Assembly (NCBI GenBank): GCA_964398215.1
Contig: CAYNNP010000212.1
Coordinates: 1-11,793, forward strand
Length of the DNA: 11,793 bases
Origin: CAYNNP01 sp964398215
GTDB lineage: Bacteria; Planctomycetota; Planctomycetia; Pirellulales; Pirellulaceae
Reading direction: 5' to 3'
This document shows positions 7,835 through 11,793 of the stretch, in pieces. Below the pieces are notes generated by a model that was not told where the DNA came from, made no database searches, and worked only from the letters and a program-made list of their open reading frames with translations. A program made the position numbers and the translations under genes. The first letter of the stretch is position 1. The number at the start of each line of letters is the position of its first letter.

Positions 7835-7865
7835 GCCGATGTTGCGATGGCAATCCAGCATCGGC
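7835..7865. terminator. Hairpin between convergent genes, possible bidirectional terminator
   Basis: GCCGATGTTG (7835-7844) pairs with CAGCATCGGC (7856-7865) over ten positions, nine Watson-Crick plus one G-U as RNA from the plus strand, around an 11-base loop. It lies between the plus-strand epimerase stop (7812) and the minus-strand stop (7870-7868), only two bases past the latter. No T-run follows on either strand, so if it terminates transcription it does so without a canonical U-tract; it may instead protect both 3' ends. Confidence 0.5.
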
Positions 7866-7867
7866 CG

Positions 7868-8896
7868 CTAATCCTTTGAATCGGGTTCGCTGGATTCGAT
7901 TTGCTTGGAAGCGGATTTTTCGTCAGCGACCATTTGATTCGTCAACAGTTTTTCACGCTGGTGGGTGTGATACAGCTTCAGTCCGCCCCAGATCACAGCG
8001 AAAGCGATTCCGAATGCCAACGCTGCGTAAAACAGAGGCTGCAGATATTGATTCGAAACGTGTCCTGCGGCTTTGCCTCCCGCCTCAAGCGTACGACCAG
8101 CCAATCCAGGTTTTGACACCAAAACCGGATTGCCTTGGGCATCAAACACCAGTTCGTCGCCACCCAGGATGCGTTCGGACTGCGCCAAGATGACGGTCGT
8201 CGCAGCTACTGAAAACAGTACCTTGCCAGGATTCCGTTCTGCAAACCGGCCCATGAACGATACGGTTCGGTTCATTTCTTTGCCCAGTAATCCAACCACG
8301 CCTTTGCGTTGCTGCGCCGGAAGTTTACCGATTTCTTTTGCGTAGCGACCAACTGTGATCGCTTGATCGCCGCTCAGTCGGCCTGCAAGTTCGGCGCCTT
8401 CCTCCCCAAGTTCTCGAACCAGCGCGGCACCAATCCCCGGATGTTTTAGTTCGCTACGAAGCGCAGCCGAACCAAACTTGCTGGTTGTTTCTGCCAACTC
8501 GCGGCCTCCCGCACTGGCGATGGCGCGAATCGCAGTTTTGACCTGTGCTTCAGGAATATCATCCAAGGCTTTCAAGACAGGCATGATCGCAGGTGATTTG
8601 CCCAAAGCATCCAGCGCCTCGGGGCCATGCTTGCCCACCAACTTGGCCACTTGCTCGACCGCTTCTTCGCCACCTTGAGCCACTGCTGCCTTGGTTACCC
8701 GCTCGACCAATTCCTTGCCAGCCTGTTTCGCAAGATACTCAGCCGCCTCCTCTGCGCCTTCTTTGCCAAAGAAACGCAGCACCGCGCGGCCCAACGACGA
8801 ACTGATCTGCGCTTGCGCCGCGGATTCAGTCAGTGTCGTGAACGTCATGGTTGTGACCAGAACAATCGCCAACCGCCAAATTAGATTTTGTTTCAC
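7868..8896 (-). CDS. Exported/membrane protein of unknown function with Glu/Ala-rich helical repeats
   Basis: A 342-residue protein I do not recognise. Residues 1-29 form a signal peptide with an AQA|Q cleavage site. Residues about 44-190 are Gly/Glu/Ala-rich amphipathic helices with a loose recurring pattern of G-x-E-x-A-E followed by A-K and G, around 44-67, 75-98, 130-146 and 164-186; this suggests HEAT-like or alpha-solenoid packing. A hydrophobic stretch lies at 225-239 and a clear membrane helix at 286-307, ending in a charged tail of about 35 residues. The predicted topology puts the repeat region outside the cytoplasm and the tail inside. The start is GTG at 8896-8894, sharing GTGA with the stop of the upstream gene and preceded by GGAG seven bases away, one of the few good ribosome sites here. 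Tight coupling implies the two proteins work together. No function proposed. Confidence 0.85.
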   Translation of the reverse strand: MKQNLIWRLAIVLVTTMTFTTLTESAAQAQISSSLGRAVLRFFGKEGAEEAAEYLAKQAGKELVERVTKAAVAQGGEEAVEQVAKLVGKHGPEALDALGKSPAIMPVLKALDDIPEAQVKTAIRAIASAGGRELAETTSKFGSAALRSELKHPGIGAALVRELGEEGAELAGRLSGDQAITVGRYAKEIGKLPAQQRKGVVGLLGKEMNRTVSFMGRFAERNPGKVLFSVAATTVILAQSERILGGDELVFDAQGNPVLVSKPGLAGRTLEAGGKAAGHVSNQYLQPLFYAALAFGIAFAVIWGGLKLYHTHQREKLLTNQMVADEKSASKQIESSEPDSKD

Positions 8897-10062
8897 TGTG
8901 TTTCTCCAGGGCTAACGATCTGTTGGTAAAAACGCACACGATAGGCCTTGGTCAGTCCGTCGCACAGAGTGGGCAATACGCGAACAAGTCCAAGGTTTGA
9001 TTCGTTGCTGGGTACGCGGTCTGCGGGGGCACCACGAAGTATCGTCGCGCCGACTTGATTGATGTAGTTGTGCAGGTTCCCGCTCGCCTGTGCTTCGAAT
9101 TTCTCAGTCATCCACCAGTCAATCAAAAGGCCGACGGCCAAACCGATCCCAAAGCCGACAACCGCGCCTGCAGGTCCTCCCAGGGCACCGCCACCTGCAC
9201 CAGTTGCGGCTCCTGATGCTGTTGCACCGGTGCCGGCGGCAACCGTACCAGCGGTCACGGCGCCGAATCTAGCAAGCAATCCTGACAGCAACGACCGCGC
9301 GGCGAATACTCCAATTTCGCTGACAACGAACACAGCCGCTGCATTGATAACACTCGCGTTTGCTTTCTGTGTCGAATACCGCTGTAGCTCGACCGCAACA
9401 GCACGAAAAAAAGCTTCGTCATGCTCTAGGTTGATCGTCGGAATATCGGATTCTGATAGCGATGCACGAATATTGATCAGCATTCGTTTTTGATTGGCGT
9501 CAATCTCTTTGCGAAATGCGACCAACACTTCTGATACATCAGTGACCAATTTGTCTTCAGAAAACAGGTGATGTTCAAACTTCTGCTGTACGTACTTGTT
9601 GACACGTTGGTCGTCGCGCCACCACTGACCAGGCATCCGGCGAACGATCCCAAAACGCGTCGACAGGCTCGTTAGATCTTTGACAAACGGTTCGACGCCT
9701 TGGTGATACTGATTGATCAGACGTTCAATTCTTTTGATGCAGTTCACCGCGCTCTGTCGGTTCGCACGATCAGCCGCTTGAATTTGCGGTTCGACCGACG
9801 CGTCATAAAAAGCTGCCAACTGTAGTTGGGGACCTGCACTGGGAATGATTGCACCTCGAACCGGCGCGGCTTGGGGTGCTTGGTCCGCTGGTTTCGCGAT
9901 CTCAGTGCGCGGAGCCAACAAGAACGTCAACAACGCAACCAAACAGCTACCAACACAAGCAGCCGCGAGCGGGCGACTGGGGTTTATCAGTCCATCATAC
10001 TGTTTGTCAAACAGCGGGTGACTTGAATCAGGCCGGTCGTCGGTGGGCGTTTCGATGAGCAT
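8893..10062 (-). CDS. Membrane protein of unknown function with a Gly/Ala-rich membrane segment
   Basis: 389 residues from the ATG at 10062. An in-frame ATG at 10149 would add 29 residues without homology-like character and lies upstream of a candidate promoter, so the shorter form is preferred; GAGG directly abuts the ATG, an imperfect ribosome site. Residues 31-51 form a membrane helix after a charged N-terminus. Residues about 95-235 are charged and helical, possibly coiled coil. Residues 238-262 are hydrophobic, and 265-315 are extremely Gly/Ala-rich with GxxxG-like spacing, ending in a hydrophobic segment before DWWMTEKFEAQ. Such glycine-zipper stretches occur in proteins that insert or oligomerise in membranes. 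The C-terminal 70 residues are soluble. It is first in a two-gene unit with the solenoid-like protein. I do not recognise the family and assign no function. Confidence 0.83.
   Translation of the reverse strand: MLIETPTDDRPDSSHPLFDKQYDGLINPSRPLAAACVGSCLVALLTFLLAPRTEIAKPADQAPQAAPVRGAIIPSAGPQLQLAAFYDASVEPQIQAADRANRQSAVNCIKRIERLINQYHQGVEPFVKDLTSLSTRFGIVRRMPGQWWRDDQRVNKYVQQKFEHHLFSEDKLVTDVSEVLVAFRKEIDANQKRMLINIRASLSESDIPTINLEHDEAFFRAVAVELQRYSTQKANASVINAAAVFVVSEIGVFAARSLLSGLLARFGAVTAGTVAAGTGATASGAATGAGGGALGGPAGAVVGFGIGLAVGLLIDWWMTEKFEAQASGNLHNYINQVGATILRGAPADRVPSNESNLGLVRVLPTLCDGLTKAYRVRFYQQIVSPGETQ
8897..8907 (-). promoter_or_regulatory. Ribosome binding site for the GTG-started gene
   Basis: On the minus strand GGAG (8907-8904) stands seven bases before the GTG start, inside the 3' end of the upstream coding sequence. 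It settles the choice of the GTG start and supports coupled translation across the GTGA overlap. Confidence 0.7.
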
Positions 10063-10085
10063 CCTCGCGGTGGGTAAATGCAGGC

Positions 10086-10098
10086 GTTCAGTTTGAAC
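10086..10098. promoter_or_regulatory. Operator-like dyad in the leader of the minus-strand unit
   Basis: GTTCA-gtt-TGAAC is a perfect dyad with five-base arms and a three-base spacer. It lies between the candidate -10 box and the preferred start at 10062, about +5 to +17 from the expected transcription start. That position would suit a repressor site, but a dyad this short can arise by chance. No regulator gene is visible in the window. Confidence 0.25.
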
Positions 10099-10109
10099 CT
10101 TTGTACCAA

Positions 10110-10138
10110 AATATATCGCTTTCACTGTCAGGCCGCAA
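10110..10138 (-). promoter_or_regulatory. Candidate sigma-70-like promoter for the minus-strand two-gene unit
   Basis: Reading the minus strand, TTGCGG (10138-10133) and TATATT (10115-10110) are 17 bases apart. The -10 box matches consensus at five of six positions, the -35 box at three. Transcription would begin near 10103, leaving a leader of about 40 bases before the ATG at 10062 and excluding the upstream ATG at 10149. Confidence 0.4.
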
Positions 10139-10300
10139 AACGCATTCACTCAGGCGCGCCAACCAAAGCGTCGTAATCGTCACAACCCGCAACGGATCGA
10201 TACTGAAGTTGGTCCAGAATGCCTGCGTTTCCAATAAATCGAATTTAGCAACCTACGTTTCAATGAATTACCAATCCAATTTCTTTGACAGATCTGAGCC
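10139..10300. other. Divergent intergenic region, no gene seen
   Basis: This stretch separates the minus-strand unit from the polysaccharide gene. I see no convincing ORF, repeat or RNA gene. A TTGACA at 10285-10290 is too close to the ATG at 10301 to serve as its -35 box, and no good plus-strand -10 box could be paired with an upstream -35. The promoter for the plus-strand gene must lie here or be non-consensus. Confidence 0.5.
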
Positions 10301-11788
10301 ATGTCCGCACCAATTCCTTGGAAACATATACGCAACGTGCTGGTGCTATTCGCGCCTTTATGGCTGGGTGCAACCATGCTTTTCGGAGCAGTGGGACTTT
10401 GCTATTCGTTGCTCAAAAAGGACCAATACATCGCTCGCTTGCCGCTTGTGATGCGGGATGAAGCTGCACGTTCGGTCGATCGACTTGGGCGATTCCCTAG
10501 CCAAACCGAATTGAAGGCTGCCCAGAAAACAATTCTGGAAATGACCAAGAATCCGGAAGTTGTCCGTGCAGCTCTGGAACAGATTGGTCCTCCTGATGGC
10601 CGCCATGACCCTGAGTATCCAACTGCGACACAGATCGATTCCATTTGTGAATCAAATGTCAATTTGGTTGCCCCCGAAGGTGCAGAGTTTGGCAGCAGCG
10701 AAGTGGTTTATCTGCAAGTGAAGGCAGCGGATCGAGATCGCGCCACAAGTTTTTGTTTGGCCGTTTTCGACAACTTGACGCAACACCTGCGAAATGTTCG
10801 TCGTGTTCAAGCAGATAGCATGATTAGCGAATTGCAGCACGGTCGCGACATGGCTAAACAAGCACTTGATGAGTCGGCAGTCAGATTAAGTGAGATTGAA
10901 GTCCAGTTTGGAACAGACCTTGGTGATCTGCGAAGTTTGAATGAGACACTTACGGGTGATAGTACTGGTCGACGAACACTCGAAACAACGCTCACGGAAC
11001 TTCAGGCCGCCCAACTTGAGCTTCAGAAACTGGAGTCTCTGGTATCCTTGCTGGATGCAGGAACCAAAGATCCGCAACAGCTACTGATCTCTGGCGAAGA
11101 CCTTTTGAGCAGTCAGCCATCACTGCAACGACTGAAGATCGGTCTGATGGACGCTCAGATTCGTTCGAGTGAATTGTCTGGCGTGTATACGTTCAACAAT
11201 CCAAAGCGTCGCGCCGCGATTGCAGTTGAAACCGAAATTCGGGCTCGGATGCAAAAGGAAGCCGCTTCGATCGTCCAAGGCATGGCACCTCGGATCAAAC
11301 TACAGAGCGAAAAAGTAAGCCAGCTTTCTGTTAAGTCGCAACAACTGGCCGAACGATTGGAAAAGATCGCTCTGGTTCGTGCTAACTACGGAAAAATCAA
11401 CTCCGAATACAAACACCGAACCGACACGCTTGCACAAGCCGAAAGCCAACTAGCTGAAGCTCACGCCGCACGCTCCGCCGCCTTGTCAACGAACTTGATC
11501 GCAGAGCTTGGAAAACCTCAAGCCTCAGACAAGCCCTTGGGACCTGGTACTATCGTGTTGGCGGGTGGTTCAACATTCGCAGGAATGATCTTTGGCCTGG
11601 GTGCCGTTTTCCTAATCGCACCTGGCCCAACAGAAACTCATGGACGCCGCCGTTGGTCCGACTACTTGCAAGGCCGAGGCCGTCGCATGAGCGATCAAGG
11701 CGCACCTGAAACTCCTGCAGCGACCCCACCCGACGGTGCGCAGCCAGGGGCCGAGCGACGTCAACGATCCCAACCTCCCGTTGGCTAA
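10301..11788 (+). CDS. Wzz/GumC-type polysaccharide co-polymerase (chain-length/export protein)
   Basis: A 495-residue inner-membrane protein with the polysaccharide co-polymerase layout: a membrane helix at 12-36, a long periplasmic part with extended heptad-rich coiled coils (about 170-250 and 305-395), a Pro/Gly motif KPLGPG at 411-416 just before the second membrane helix at about 417-439, and a cytoplasmic tail. Such proteins set chain length and couple polymerisation to export of exopolysaccharide. The tail (440-495) is rich in Arg and Pro, with no Walker A motif or tyrosine cluster, so no BY-kinase domain is fused; a separate kinase or none may serve. There is no typical N-terminal Wzz sequence motif that I can name, so the call rests on topology, coiled coil and the motif before the last helix. 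The stop is five bases before the window end, so the operon may continue. Confidence 0.72.
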   Translation: MSAPIPWKHIRNVLVLFAPLWLGATMLFGAVGLCYSLLKKDQYIARLPLVMRDEAARSVDRLGRFPSQTELKAAQKTILEMTKNPEVVRAALEQIGPPDGRHDPEYPTATQIDSICESNVNLVAPEGAEFGSSEVVYLQVKAADRDRATSFCLAVFDNLTQHLRNVRRVQADSMISELQHGRDMAKQALDESAVRLSEIEVQFGTDLGDLRSLNETLTGDSTGRRTLETTLTELQAAQLELQKLESLVSLLDAGTKDPQQLLISGEDLLSSQPSLQRLKIGLMDAQIRSSELSGVYTFNNPKRRAAIAVETEIRARMQKEAASIVQGMAPRIKLQSEKVSQLSVKSQQLAERLEKIALVRANYGKINSEYKHRTDTLAQAESQLAEAHAARSAALSTNLIAELGKPQASDKPLGPGTIVLAGGSTFAGMIFGLGAVFLIAPGPTETHGRRRWSDYLQGRGRRMSDQGAPETPAATPPDGAQPGAERRQRSQPPVG

Positions 11789-11793
11789 TCGAG

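Noticed and set aside
9068..9493. Plus-strand open frame rich in Pro and Ala
   Set aside because: It is the complement of the Gly/Ala-rich stretch of the minus-strand gene; the apparent Pro/Ala repeats are a mirror of glycine codons.
10063..10149. Longer N-terminus for the Gly/Ala-rich membrane protein from the ATG at 10149
   Set aside because: It would place the start upstream of the best candidate promoter and adds 29 residues with no recognisable character; the 10062 start leaves a normal membrane-anchor N-terminus. Not fully excluded.
10285..10290. Perfect TTGACA as a -35 box for the polysaccharide gene
   Set aside because: It is only ten bases before the ATG, so a matching -10 box would fall inside the coding region, and none is seen there.
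1..11793. Mobile elements, CRISPR arrays, tRNA or rRNA genes
   Set aside because: No transposase or integrase sequence, regularly spaced repeats, terminal inverted repeats with target duplications, or tRNA-like cloverleaf was noticed on either strand.

Overview
The window looks like chromosomal DNA of a planctomycete of the Rhodopirellula/Pirellulaceae type. The strongest evidence is a translationally overlapping pair made of a PSCyt1–DUF1549–DUF1553 (PSD1) cytochrome-like protein and a Tat-exported DUF1501 protein, an architecture that is hugely expanded in that phylum. Moderate GC, few Shine-Dalgarno sites and genes for sugar-acid and exopolysaccharide metabolism fit the same picture. Taxonomy is inferred from gene content only.

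Layout. (1) Bases 1-129 appear to be the 3' end of a gene whose last visible part reads as an EF-hand calcium loop. (2) Bases 158-4428 hold the PSD1 and DUF1501 genes, sharing an ATGA junction. (3) A 158-base gap contains a compact interrupted dyad. (4) Bases 4587-7812 hold three same-strand genes with short gaps: an L-fuconolactonase-like amidohydrolase, a zinc MDR dehydrogenase resembling L-galactonate 5-dehydrogenase, and a UxaE-type tagaturonate epimerase. (5) A convergent intergenic spacer holds two hairpins. (6) On the minus strand, 10062-7868, two membrane or exported proteins of unknown function overlap by GTGA; the first has a glycine/alanine-rich membrane segment, the second a signal peptide and Glu/Ala-rich helical repeats. 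(7) Divergent from them, 10301-11788 encodes a Wzz/GumC-type polysaccharide co-polymerase with a Pro/Arg-rich cytoplasmic tail and no kinase domain.

How they may work together. The three sugar-acid enzymes line up as consecutive steps: lactone to aldonate, aldonate to 5-keto-acid, then C3 epimerisation. For L-galactose chemistry this would be L-galactonolactone to L-galactonate to D-tagaturonate to D-fructuronate, which feeds the common hexuronate route. L-galactose and its 6-deoxy analogue L-fucose are major sugars of marine algal polysaccharides, and PSD1/DUF1501 genes often lie in such regions of planctomycete genomes. This pathway reading is the most interesting hypothesis here. The minus-strand pair is the least explained part. 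No mobile element, CRISPR array, tRNA or rRNA was seen.
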